This document shows positions 34,265 through 45,106 of a DNA stretch of 64,000 nt, one piece after another (position 1 is the first letter of the stretch; each line of letters begins with the position of its first letter). Both the position numbers and the translations under genes were made by a program. The notes under the pieces are model-generated. The model was not told the DNA's origin and did not search any database. It was given only the letters and a program-made list of their open reading frames with translations. Origin of the DNA: Isoetes taiwanensis (Eukaryota; Streptophyta; Lycopodiopsida; Isoetales; Isoetaceae); the NCBI GenBank assembly GCA_021234155.1, contig JAJEKV010000035.1, positions 1,364,001 through 1,428,000 on the forward strand, written 5' to 3'.

Positions 34265-35306
34265 GTGCACAATGTTGATAGGGTTCATCAATTCTCCGCC
34301 ATCAAAGAATATCCTTCACCTAATATGAATCCTTGCCATTTGTCCCTATTACTTCAAATGGTCCTTCCCAAAGATTTTCGAATTTTGTTGCCATATCTTC
34401 CCTTGCTTTGTTCCACTTTAACACTAACTCTCCTTCTTTCAAGACTCCCAGAATTTATGTCTTTGCTTTGAAGGCTGCAATATCCTTGGCCTTTTTCCTT
34501 ATTATTGCATTCTCGACCTCATATCTATGCTCCTCAAGCTGCATCAATCTCACAAATCTGTCTTTTAGAGCATTATCCATTTCCAAATTTATCGATAGGC
34601 GGTCGAGTGATGGAAGCTCTAATTCTATAGGCAATCGATTCTATCCCATACACCAAACTGAAAGGGGTGTGCTTTGTAGCCACTTTGATGGTAGTTCCAG
34701 TATGCCCAAAGTGCATCATGAAGTTTCAAATGCCAATCCTTTCTTGAAACACCGATGGTCTTCTTCAGATTGACTTGAGAGTCTTATTGGTTGACTCCGC
34801 CTCGCCATTTCCCGAGGGTAATAGGATGAACTCTTGGTGTGTTTGACTTTCAAGGTGGCTAGAAGTAATGCAATTGTATGGTTGATGAATTGGCTGCCTC
34901 TATCGTAAAACAATTTTGAAAGGGATACCAAACCGCACAGATATTTTCATGTAGAAACCTTGCAATTAGCTTGGGCATTGGCTTCTCTCAAAGGAATTGC
35001 CTCTGCCCATTTGGTAAAGTAATCAGTGGCAACTAATATAAACTGGTGCTGAGCTGAGGAAGGTGGGTCTATGGGGCCTATAAAATCCAGTCCCCACATT
35101 TGAAAAGGTCCAGGGGAAATTATGGCAGTCAGGGCAGCTGGTTGCAAGGTTCTTTTGCCAAAAATCTGGCATTTGTGGCAGCATTTTATAGCTTCATAAC
35201 AATCCTTAAAGAGAGTAGGCCAAAAGTATCCCGACCTTAAAAATCTTTTTCTTTGTTGTGTTCGCTGCAAAGTGTCCTCCACAAACTCCCTCATGACACG
35301 CCTCAA
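34265..35306 (-). pseudogene. Integrase region of the Ty3/Gypsy polyprotein
   Basis: The zinc-binding N-terminus spans the junction with the RT frame (CHEGVCGGHF... and CYEAIKCCHKCQIFG). The catalytic core shows GLDFIGPIDPP (first Asp, about 35085), DYFTKWAEAIPLREA, then after a frameshift DRGSQFINHT (second Asp, about 34895). PSGNGEAESTNKT in another frame (about 34810) carries the Glu. Farther on, FSLVYGIESIAY-like sequence (about 34660) starts the C-terminal part. It would insert the cDNA into the genome. At least two frameshifts separate the three acidic residues. Confidence 0.8.
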
Positions 35307-37000
35307 TTATCATTCTAGCCTCTTCCTTATCCACACATCTCAGCAAGACTCCTGCCTTGTCAACTTTGCATAGGATCCCCTCAATTAGACTGAACTTCTT
35401 GCATTTGTCCCTAAATCTCCTTTCTTGACTGACACTCAAGTTCTTAGGTAACTCATTGCTTTCCAAATAGTTTCTGATGTCAAATTGCCAATCAATGTTT
35501 TCTGCATCAACAGAGATCAAGTTTGTTAGATTGTCATCAACACACAAACCATCTTGATCTTCATGCTCAAACAACACAAGTGGAAGGTAGGAGCTGGGAT
35601 TCTCGATCAACTTTACCACCTTTACAGTAATATCATAAGCTTGGATCTTACAAGCCCACCTGCACAATTTGGCCTTTGGCTGCTTTTTTGCAAATAGGAG
35701 TGAGAAAGGATTTTGCCTCATGAGCACTTGCACCTGATTGTTTTGCAGAAGATGTCCTTGCCTTTCTATCAAAAACATCAGGGCTGCTGCACTCTTCTCC
35801 AACCTGGGATATCTAATCTCAGTATCAGACCACATTTTGCTTGCAAAAGTAATCACATGATCCCCTTGTAACAGTGCCACACCAATTGCTTTCTTTGTCA
35901 CACTGATGTAAGCTTTGAAGGGCTTCTCTAGATCAGGAGGTTTTAGCAGGATAGATTTGCAGATGGCATCAATGATTTTGTCAAAAGAATTTTGGCATTG
36001 CTCATCCCAATCTACTAGGATGTGTTTGCTTTCACTTTTGGAGAACTTCCCAACCTTTGTGAGGCTGGAGATTGGGCTTATGGTGTGGGAAAAATGAGGG
36101 ACATACATTCTCAAGAAGCTGGTCATCCCTATGAAGCTCTTAACCTGTTTGTGGGTTTTTGGAGGTGTCAATCTCCTTAGGGCTTCAATCTTATTGTCAA
36201 ATATTTGAATTCCTGCTGTAGATACTACATGCCCAAGCAATTCCCCTTTTGATGATAAAAAAACACACTTTTTGAGGTTCAAACTCACTCCCCCCTTTCT
36301 ACACAAGTCAAACAACATGGTTAGCATATCAAAATGTCTTTCCAGAGAAGTTCCCAAACAAAGATCATCCAAAAATACACGAAAAATGTTAGCTGGCATT
36401 TCTTTAAAAATAGCATCCATGGCTCTTTGGAATGTTGCAGAAGCATTCATCAATCCAAATGGCATTCTTTTCATGGCAAATGTTCCCCAAGGTGTGATAA
36501 ATGAAGTTTTTGGCTGATCACCTTCCTTGATGCTTATCTGATTAAAACCTGAAAAGCCATCTAAGAATGAGTAAATTTCTTTACCTGCTACAGCATGCAA
36601 CACCTCTTCCAGAAATGGCAAAGGGGGTAACAATCTTTGACAGAGCTTTGTTTAAATCTCTATAGTCTATGCAGATCCTAATGGCCTTGTTTTTCTTTTC
36701 AACAGGAACAATGCAAGATAGCCACTCAGGGTTCACAATTTCAGTAATCACACCTGCATCTTTCATTTTGTATAATTCTTCCTTGATTAGACCTAATAGA
36801 GAAGCATTGATTCTTCTTAGCTTTTGTATGACAGGTTTCATACCTCCCTTTATTTTAATTTCAAATTCACAAATGTTTTTGTCAATTCCCACCAGCTCAT
36901 CATAATCCCAAGCAAAGACATCCTTCCAATCATCAAAAAATTTGGTAACCAAAGCATTATCCTCTTCTCTGAACAAATCTCCAACATATAACACCCTATC
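35206..37000 (-). pseudogene. Reverse transcriptase and RNase H of the Ty3/Gypsy polyprotein
   Basis: The upstream part (to 36581) has WKDVFAWDYDEL, MKPVIQKLRRIN and KAIRICIDYRDLNKA (RT motif 1-2). A frameshift near 36600 leads into the 475-codon frame with YSFLDGFSGFNQISI (motif A), MPFGLMNASATFQRAMD (motif B) and RVFLDDLCLGTS (motif C, F-L-D-D). The connection and tethered RNase H region (VDWDEQCQNSFDKI, FASKMWSDTEIRYP) lack some of the usual acidic residues. That is typical when a second RNase H is present elsewhere. It copies element RNA into DNA. Confidence 0.9.
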
Positions 37001-37149
37001 TAGACCCTTCTTATTGACCTTGACTTCCCTTACCTGCTTGTCTTCACTTGCATTGATTACCAGGATGGGGTATAGCTGTTGCAGATCTCTTCTCTCAAGT
37101 TCCTCCTCTTGAATTGCTCCCAAACCAAATGTTCCAATAGCACACTTCG

Positions 37150-37570
37150 CGACAACGAAGTGCTTCACCATTACGCTCCCTTGGAACATGGCGAGTTCCT
37201 GTGTATCAAAATCCTTCGGTTCAAAGATGGCTTGACTTTTGAGCTGCAACATGTCCTCATTCTTGGCCACGATATTCTCTCGATATTTGCCTGCCAGACG
37301 AAGTGAGAGTCTCCAAAGATGATCACATTCCCTGATGTTTAGATTTTTGCCTCTTGAAGACCGCAATCAATGCCTTATATTACGCCATATTAGAAGTGAC
37401 ATTAGGATAAATTCTTCCTACTTTAGCCAGCAATCTGTTTGAGGCGTCCTTGAGAATAGCAGCAGAAGATGCCACATTAAGCCTTTTGGAAACACCACCA
37501 TCAAACCATAAATAAGCAAAATTGCTCAACCTGGTTGAAGCCAACTCCTTTGAGATTTTTATGCTAGACT
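37150..37570 (-). pseudogene. Additional RNase H-like domain located between protease and RT
   Basis: At the end of the gag-protease frame there is AYLWFDGGVSKRLNVASSA (first Asp, about 37510). Then, after a stop at 37378, YKALIAVFK (the AEYKALI helix, with the Glu lost) follows. In a third frame IIFGDSHFVWQAN (about 37320) is the second catalytic Asp block. The spacing D...E...D and the GDS motif match the archaeal-type RNase H seen in Tat-lineage elements. In the order I expect, that domain follows RT and its own RNase H, whereas here it precedes RT. It is broken by one stop and frameshifts. Confidence 0.6.
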
Positions 37571-39548
37571 CCAACTCTACTGTATCCAGTTCAAATTCTC
37601 CACATGGATGTGATATCAACATTTCTTCTTCAATGAAATTCATGCTTTCAAACTCTCCTAACTTATTATACAATGTTACCTTTTTCTTGCCATTTGAGAT
37701 GGTACATTCTCTTTTTGACCACACGTGCCTAGCATCTCTCGTAGAAAGCCACCTTCGCCCAAAAAGTAAGTCATAAATATCTGATTTGTCCCCTATTCCT
37801 TCAAAAGCAACCACCACAAAGTTAGCTGCAACCATTATTCCTTCAACATCAATAGGCACATTGCTAACTATTCCCACTGGATTGATTTTAGAATTAGAGA
37901 AAGATTTCAAGATCATTGGAGCCTTCTTGTCTATTTCTAGACCACACAGTCTCATGACATGGTGTGGCATCACGTTCAAGGGTGATCCTCCATCTAGCAG
38001 AACTTTGGTTAATATTTTCCCTTCCATTTTAGCAACACAGGTGAAAGCTCCAGGATCATTATCTTCCTGGGTGAGCATGTGCTCATCAATGTGATTTGTC
38101 AGGGCAAACTCATCTTCCTTAGTAAGATTGAGCACCTTTCTTCTGTAAGAAGGGGCTATCTTGAGCAGGGTCAGCAAATCTACACAGATTTTAGAATTCT
38201 TCAATAAATATTCAAAATCCTCACAGTCTTTTTCCTTCTTGACAAATTTTTGAGCAGGAGGAGGAGGCACAGCCACTGCTTGCTCAGCATCTTTATGTTT
38301 CAAAATCTCAACTTCTTCAGTTGCTGGTTCTTTCTCTTTGGCATTATTCATCCTTCTGGTGTGGACAGCCATAATCTCCTCTTGCTCTTCAACTTCCTGC
38401 ACAAACCTTATAGATGCACTTGGTTCACCAATTTTAGATTTTTCTTGTCTGGCAAAATATTCCTTGACACTGCATCTATCCTCGTAATGTCCTACAGCCT
38501 TACAAAATTCACATACAGGGCATTCTTTACCAAAATGACCTCTTTTTCCACACTTAGTGCATGGCCTATACCAGCAATAATCAGAAGAATGAGTATCTCT
38601 AAAGCAGTGCACACATGGGGGGTAAGTTTTCTTTTCAAATTTTGAATTCTTCAACTCTTGCAGTTGTTTAGTTACCTCAACCAAAGCCTCAGATACCTTG
38701 GTGATCTCTGCTCTTACATCTGCTGCAGGAGCCTCATCATCTTCCACCTTAACCTTTTTCTTTTCCTTTTGGATAGCATAGACAGGTACAGGTGCTGATC
38801 CCATACACTCCTGCTCATAATCTGGAAAAAAAGGATCACTTGGTGAGTGCATTTCATCTGGTAAGTATGATATCATATCAGCAATTTCAGTAGCTTTGGT
38901 GAAAGCCTTGTGTATTGTATCAAATCCCTCCTGTTTTTGAATCTTCAAAAGCTTTCTGTGTATTCTTGGTCTGCTGCTCAATCCCCTGATAAAAGAAGCC
39001 ACTAGATGCAATGTATGGTTAGGAACATGATTGATTTGGCATTTGACAAGATAGTGATTGAATCTTTCGACATACTGCTGCACACTTTCACCATGTTTGA
39101 TGCGAAAAGTTTGCAACTCAAATATTAAATCTTGAGGGTCCAAGACTCTTCCAAACCTTGCTAGAAACTTTTTTACCAGTTCTTCCCAAGAATTGGTGCC
39201 TAAACCTATAACATATTCTAACCAAGCCCTTACCTCATCATTCTTGAAACATTTCTTAAACTCAGAAAACTTACAGCCTTTTTTGTGACCATATTCTTGA
39301 TAATATTCTTCAAAGGTCTTGAGGAAATTGTTGGCATTCATGCTCGGATCAAAAACAGGGACTGGAGTAGGCACATTTAACTCGAAGTATTGATAAGGCA
39401 TGCCTGCAGTTACTTGTATGGTGACCGTAGGTGTAGCAGTAGCTTCCTGATTATCCTGTGTCTCAGTAGGCTCAGATGTCTCATTAACTCTTCTTGGTGC
39501 CATGCATGAGTCCAGATTCCAGGAAGATGATCTCGGTAGAACCTCCAA
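37380..39548 (-). CDS. Gag-protease polyprotein with three zinc knuckles
   Basis: A single open frame of 722 codons; the likely start is the ATG at 39503 (MAPRRVNETS), because the upstream codons overlap the primer-binding site. Residues 85-210 form the gag core (ARFGRVLDPQDLIFELQTFR). Residues 312-360 hold three consecutive Cys/His knuckles: CVHCFRDTHSSDYC, CTKCGKRGHFGKEC and CEFCKAVGHYEDRC. The retropepsin motif is VLLDGGSPLNV at about 519 (DGG instead of the usual DTG/DSG), with LLFGRRWLS near 595. The tail enters the RNase H-like domain. Gag packages RNA into particles and the protease cleaves the polyprotein. This is the best-preserved frame of the element. Confidence 0.9.
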   Translation of the reverse strand: MEVLPRSSSWNLDSCMAPRRVNETSEPTETQDNQEATATPTVTIQVTAGMPYQYFELNVPTPVPVFDPSMNANNFLKTFEEYYQEYGHKKGCKFSEFKKCFKNDEVRAWLEYVIGLGTNSWEELVKKFLARFGRVLDPQDLIFELQTFRIKHGESVQQYVERFNHYLVKCQINHVPNHTLHLVASFIRGLSSRPRIHRKLLKIQKQEGFDTIHKAFTKATEIADMISYLPDEMHSPSDPFFPDYEQECMGSAPVPVYAIQKEKKKVKVEDDEAPAADVRAEITKVSEALVEVTKQLQELKNSKFEKKTYPPCVHCFRDTHSSDYCWYRPCTKCGKRGHFGKECPVCEFCKAVGHYEDRCSVKEYFARQEKSKIGEPSASIRFVQEVEEQEEIMAVHTRRMNNAKEKEPATEEVEILKHKDAEQAVAVPPPPAQKFVKKEKDCEDFEYLLKNSKICVDLLTLLKIAPSYRRKVLNLTKEDEFALTNHIDEHMLTQEDNDPGAFTCVAKMEGKILTKVLLDGGSPLNVMPHHVMRLCGLEIDKKAPMILKSFSNSKINPVGIVSNVPIDVEGIMVAANFVVVAFEGIGDKSDIYDLLFGRRWLSTRDARHVWSKRECTISNGKKKVTLYNKLGEFESMNFIEEEMLISHPCGEFELDTVELESSIKISKELASTRLSNFAYLWFDGGVSKRLNVASSAAILKDASNRLLAKVGRIYPNVTSNMA
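39529..39547 (-). promoter_or_regulatory. Primer-binding site, complementary to a tRNA-Gln 3' end
   Basis: Sense-strand TGGAGGTTCTACCGAGATC begins 3 nt inside the 5' LTR. From memory, tRNA-Gln genes end CTCGGTRGAACCT plus CCA, giving an almost exact complement. The alternative is another tRNA ending in ACCTCCA. Confidence 0.6.
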
Positions 39549-39550
39549 AA

Positions 39551-42033
39551 TGTTGAAGGTATTCCTGGCAAAACCTTCAACCTCAGTGGTTTAGAACCTC
39601 CAGGTTGCTTAAGGCAACCACTCTGAGTGCAAAAGTTCCAGAAAGAATCACAAAAGATCACTAGGAGTGTGTTTCCCGAAGAGAAAAAGTCCGCCCTCCA
39701 CAAAATCTCTTTGAGAATGTGATCTATGGGGCTATGGGTGTGGATATCACTCCTTGATGTTCTCAACACTTGTCACTAACAGACTGCAAAAAGCTCAATG
39801 AGGTCGAGTAGGCTAGGTGGGCTTAGATTCAAAAATCGACCAGTCAATTTTTGGTCAATATCCCTGACAGAGAGCTGATATTTGGAACTCGATATTGGTG
39901 ATGAATTTTTTGGGACTATCAACTCTATCTTTCTCAGATTTGTCTGCACACCAGGGGCCAACTATTCTTTTTGACCAGAAAGGATCCAATTTTTTTCTTT
40001 TGATAATTCTTAGCCTAAGACTGTAAGAAGAAAAAGTTCTTGAAAGATAATGTTTTGTAAGGGTCAACTGCACGTGTATCTAATGCTGTCTACTTCCATA
40101 TACTTTGTTGACAGGATTGAAGTTCAAACAGTGGCTCTCCCATGCTCCATACCTGTTGTGCAATACCTCATGTTCTAACAATGCCAACTTTCCATTGCAA
40201 TGCAGGGATTTGGCTCTTGCACTTTCTAAGGGTTTGTGATACAGGTAGACAAAACACAGCTAACAATGTGCACGGGCACTAGATACTCACGCTATGACAA
40301 TAAAGCTATGATAATTTTTGCTTTTTTGAAAAGATCACAAAGCAACTCAAACAAACTGCTGCAAAGGTCGGATTTTCAATTGAATCAGTCACTCAGAAGA
40401 TACAATATAACATCCCAAGCTCGGGGTCTTGGGCACAGGATCAAATAGGTGCACATAAAAAATTCGGAGAATTAAGTCAATAATCCGGATCAAAGGTAAA
40501 CATAGGAGGTCAGGATCAAGCTCAAGGTTGTCAAGCCGGTCCTTCTTCAAAGCCAAGAAATCTTCTTTGCCTTCAAGCCCTCAAAACTCTTCTGTGCGAA
40601 AAATCCCCTTTTGTAGAATGTCTTTGTTCCGTTGAAATCTTCATCATTTCTTTCAATTCTTACGTCTTTTTAGCCCGCGACTAAGCATTCATGGCATTAA
40701 TCATAATGATTCGGCAGGTTTAGGTGCTGAATTAATGGTTTGTTAGGTCGCCTCGAACGGATCTTGGCATTTTCCAGGTTTAGGTTTCTGGCAGTTCGAA
40801 GAGAAATATCCCACAGGCCCAATTCAATTTAGCAGACAAAGTATATAAGGCCCAAAAAATTGATTTCTTCTGATTATTGCGTGAAGTGTCCACGTGGGAT
40901 TCGGTACCTCCCAGCCCCACACACTGGGATACTCCACTTGTGGGGGATTGGCTTGGAAGAGAAATTAGGTGGGGGTAGATAGGAAAATTTTTGCACCCCT
41001 TACACCCTATGGCACGATTCCCTAGAACACATATACCATGCCTAAAATAAGGCCTTTTCTCAAAATTTTTTTTTCTAGGGAAATTTTTTTGTGCCCTATA
41101 ATATTCTCGGGTCTTTTTTCACCATAGAGCTCTTTGGAGTTTGGAAAAAATTTGGGGAGTGGATGAAGTGGCATTTGAAAAACATGGCATGGCTAGGTAG
41201 TATGACATGGCCAATGGGAATGATGACGTGTCAGCCCACTTGAATTTGAAAATTCTCTCTAGTCAAAATTTTTAGAATGATGTGGAGATGATGTGTGTGA
41301 ATGATGAGGTGTCAAAAGTGATGTGGCAACAATGATATTTTGAAATGAATTTTGATTTGAATGAGAGTTTGAGATGAAAAGGATGAAATGGTGATGGGTG
41401 TGATGTGTGTAGTAAGGTGTAGAGGGACTTGGCACATCTAGTGCTCATTAGGAAGCCAAAAATTTTGTGCAGCATCTTTGAAGCATCTTTGAGGCATATT
41501 TGAATTTTTAGCATTTCCCTTAGGGATTTTGCAAGCCTCTCTACATTTTGCTCAAGTTGCATGGAATGTTGACTTCATAAGCAAAGTTATGACTAAGTCA
41601 AGTCTCTCTTGAACTAGTGGATGATGAAGCAAGTGGGTGTTTTATGAAGGTGTATTTTGACTAAAAAGAACTTTCAAGGTCAAGTTTGACTTTGGGAGGT
41701 GTATGAGGAAGGAGTCAAGGTTCAATGCTATTTGGGATGGTGGAGTGGATGAGGATGGAAATAAAAAAAATGCCAAAGATGCCAAGCTCATAAATGATTA
41801 CATACCATGGAATGCTCTTCAAGGGGTCTTCTTTCTCTTCTTCTCTACACTTCCTATGCTTGTTTGACCTTTTGCATCTCTTGAGTGACTTGAGTCAATT
41901 GTCCTTCCTTTGCTCTTCAAACTTGAGTGTATGCTAGTAAAGCATTCTCCTAATATCTTGCAAATTGAACCAAACTGATAGGATTAGTGCTAATATATGC
42001 TTGGCTCTTACATGCTGCCATAGCATGGCAGCA
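39551..42033 (-). repeat. 5' LTR (right), about 2.48 kb
   Basis: Partner of 31078-33554. Ends TAGCATGGCAGCA in plus orientation, directly followed by the GGGGG duplication. A TATATAAGG string at 40842-40850 is a possible promoter (sense CCTTATATA). Differences from the left LTR cluster at CAG/CTG and CG positions. Confidence 0.9.
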
Positions 42034-42038
42034 GGGGG
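42034..42038. other. Target-site duplication GGGGG, right
   Basis: Right partner of 31073-31077. Confidence 0.7.
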
Positions 42039-42829
42039 ATCGTTCAAGAGTCAGAACACGAACCTCCTTCTGAGCCAGTCTGGCCCCTTCACCCACAACC
42101 AGGTGTGGTTCTTGTACACAGGCCGAATACTAGTAATGCACTAAAGGGACTAGCTAGGAGCATCAACTACTAAGCTGTAGGTCTCTACCCCCTTTCCCAA
42201 TACAATTGAGTCCACAGAGATCATCCATACATCCGTATCATCACAGAATTAAAGAATAATATCTAATCTATATCATAGAAGTTATGTTCTTTAGTTAGGG
42301 CTCGCTATCTAGGGTTCTATGTGGCTGTTATGGGCAATTCAATAGGCTAAAATGCTAACTCTATGCCCGGAAGGCGGATTAGGCTATTGGATTGACGAAA
42401 TACCTGGTCCTCGGCTTGCTTCTCTTGATCTGAATGCGTCCATGTCATTGTCTTGCTTGGGGATGCGGTCGGAAATGGAATCTGACGAGCTAGAGTTCTC
42501 AGGCAGATCTTGGTAGTCGGGATTGACTCTTTGGGCGCGTGAAACGGAGCTCGGAATGACTGTGGACGAAAAAGGGAAAGTTAGGGTTTGGTTGCCTTGC
42601 ATAGGCTATCAGTTAGGGTTAGGGTTTTCCATGACCCTTGGTATGCCCACTTAATGGTTAGAGGTCTAAAGTGCGCACATTGATAAATGTGTGCACACTT
42701 GCAAGTTGCCCCCTAGGGCACTACTTGCTTGGCTATACGTCGGCGTACACGTCACTTGGAATGGCGTGTACGTGTGACGGTGCAGTACGGTATACGTCTT
42801 GAGACCATATATCGTAATGGAACGTCACA
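42039..42829. repeat. LTR-like repeat, family A, copy 2, right part
   Basis: Continues the family A repeat after the Ty3/Gypsy insertion (GGTCTCTACCCCC..., GTTGCCCCCTAGGGC) and ends GGAACGTCACA. It is followed by TTCTCCCCAACTTAAAATGA, which could be internal sequence of an LTR element or host DNA. Confidence 0.8.
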
Positions 42830-45106
42830 TTCTCCCCAACTTAAAATGATGCTGTCCGCAGCATCGTGGTTCTCCCCACCTTGGGATCTTCTTAACCTGC
42901 AATCAACTTGATGCATACAATTTATTATTATTATACTTACACAATTATTAGAATTACTCTAAGGTAATGTTTAAGACATTACTGTACTATTTCATTATTC
43001 AATTAACTTATCACTTCATACTTAATCAACGCCAGGTAATTACTAACCTTACTTAATACAACATTTAAGTTTATCAAAGTTTATCAATTTCATACAAAAT
43101 TTACACTTCCAAGGTACTCTTCATCCCTTGCAACACGTTTTAACAAAATTCTGTTGCAAGTCTTTGCACCTTGAAATCCTGCATTAATTTTACAATATCT
43201 ATAATTACATATTTACTAGCTTACACAAGATTTAAGCGATTAGTTCAATGGTAGAAATCACAACTACTCTAGAACTATCTATACAAGTGCTCGTGGTGCG
43301 GCTCCCCGCCGGTTCTTCGTTCTCATTGGCCTCCTGGATTCACACCACGCTAGAATATTAATGTAAAGTTGGTTATAAGGGAACCACCCCATCTATCTAC
43401 ATGAAAGCATGACTAATCTCCCGGCGTAGGAAGAGGATGCTTCTTCCATCGTGGCCGTGGAGACAGCGCCCTATAATGCCTATATGACGCTCATGCCTAC
43501 ACCTTTAGTTGCCTGAGACGTGGAGGATAGGGTCCTTCCCGTATTTGGGTGTGAAGGATAGGGTCCTCCCTGTAGGCATTGACTAGAGGTGCTTTCCTAT
43601 CAATGCATTCCTGAATGACCTCTTATCTCTCGAGGTCGTCTACTTCCGTGGGACGGAAGTAGACTTTTTAATCTACCTTCCACTCATCCAAGCAGAATCG
43701 CGGTCATGCCTGCATTGACATTATACCACGTCCTAGAGATCACCGTAGTGGTCCCATCATCGGTAATTACGCATGCAACCCATACCTGGCGTAGGTTGCA
43801 TGCGTAGATTAATCTTAACTACACATGAAATTAATCTAAACACAAATCGACATGCCTGAGCCGATTTTTGCTGGCTCCTTTAATGCATGTGATTAACATA
43901 ATTACCCTAAGGTAATATTTATGAATTAACATTATCATAGTACTAGTAACGGTGCCCAGCGTTGCTGGACATAATTTGAAAATGCTAGAAACTTGTGCAT
44001 TTGTGTAGAGTAGCTTCTGGGCCCTTGGATCATTTTGGGAACTGTAGAGTAGCTTCTGGGGAAACTTGTGAGTTTGAACAGAGAGCAGAAACCTGTGACA
44101 TTTGGATTGCTTGTAGAAGACTTGCATATTATGATTGTAATGTCGTTGGATGTGCCTGTAGATTTGAGTTTGAACAAAGAGACCTTTGAACTGCTTGTAG
44201 AAAACCTGCTTATTATGATTGTTTGGTCACATCCCATGATGTAGCATCATGTAACGTTATCTCTTTATAACATTGTCCAAAAGAGTTTGCCTTTATGTAT
44301 CTCAGATTAAATGGGATGTGTTGAAGTATGATTATTCAACATTTTTGGGGGGTTGAAAGCTTTGGTATGCATTCTTCGGCTTTTTTGAGCTCAAGCTATT
44401 TTCAAATTCAGCAATAGTAGAAGCCTAATTGCTATGTACCCAATAAATGAAGGTATCAAATGATGGTAAAAGCCATGTGTGAATAACAAAAGAAACCTAG
44501 AGAACCACTGGCAGCAATGGATGTGGTAATCCAAGGTGTATCAAGTATTCTATTGGTTTGAAGTAGCAATTTTGATTGATTTTAAAAACATGACTTCGAA
44601 GTATGATTTAAGCCACTTTACCCTCGGCCATCGAGGGCAACCCTCCGTGCACAGCACCTTGTTTTTACTTTGCCTAATTCTTTTCTCCTGTGATATCCTT
44701 CATGAAGTTGGCTCTAATTTGTCCATTTTGGCTGAAGGTGCTTATTTATACATTAGATATGGCATACGTTAGATACGACATACCTGTATGAATCTAGAAA
44801 AGTAGACTTAAAGTCTGGACAGGTAGAGCAGTACCAATAATGATGTTCAATGTGTAAGTTTCACTAATTTAGCACGGAATTAAATTATTTCTATTGTTAT
44901 GCAAGACTGGCCACTGAAAGATTAACAAACACATCATGTAGCACTATTTAGATATGCAACACTTGTTTGACGTCTTGATGCTTGCTGAAACATGACTTTG
45001 AGTAAAGGGCCATGTCAATGTTATTAGAAAATTTGAAGGGAGCTCACAATTTGGTCCTCGACCTTGTGGAAGATGAACCGAGAAAATATCCCTTTTGAGA
45101 TATCAA
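42830..45106. other. AT-rich spacer with a short tandem duplication
   Basis: No coding is recognised. TGTAGAGTAGCTTCTGGG occurs at 44006 and 44043, and GAGTTTGAACA.AGAG...TTGCTTGTAGAA.AC.TGC.TATTATGATTGT occurs at 44068-44137 and 44165-44222. 45000-45106 belongs to a repeat also found at 46430-46530. Confidence 0.5.

Larger units (their letters stand above)
31078..42033 (-). mobile_element. Ty3/Gypsy LTR retrotransposon, Tat-like, about 10.96 kb
   Basis: Two direct LTRs (31078-33554, 39551-42033) bracket about 6 kb coding on the minus strand. In sense order they hold a primer-binding site, gag with three zinc knuckles, an aspartic protease, an RNase H-like domain, RT, and integrase. A 5-bp target duplication and an exact empty site in family A show insertion into an older repeat. 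The FAWDYDELVGID and RQKLRRI-like block before RT resembles Tat-lineage elements. Frameshifts break the polyprotein at several places, so it looks non-functional unless these are consensus errors. The LTRs are nearly identical outside small clustered indels, which suggests a recent insertion. Confidence 0.9.

Noticed and set aside
35915-36905. Plus-strand ORFs opposite the RT
   Set aside because: They are antisense shadows of the conserved RT coding sequence.
1-42829. Family A copies as the two LTRs of one 29-kb element
   Set aside because: Copy 1 is directly followed by DUF7869 coding with no primer-binding site, and the interval holds unrelated elements in both orientations.
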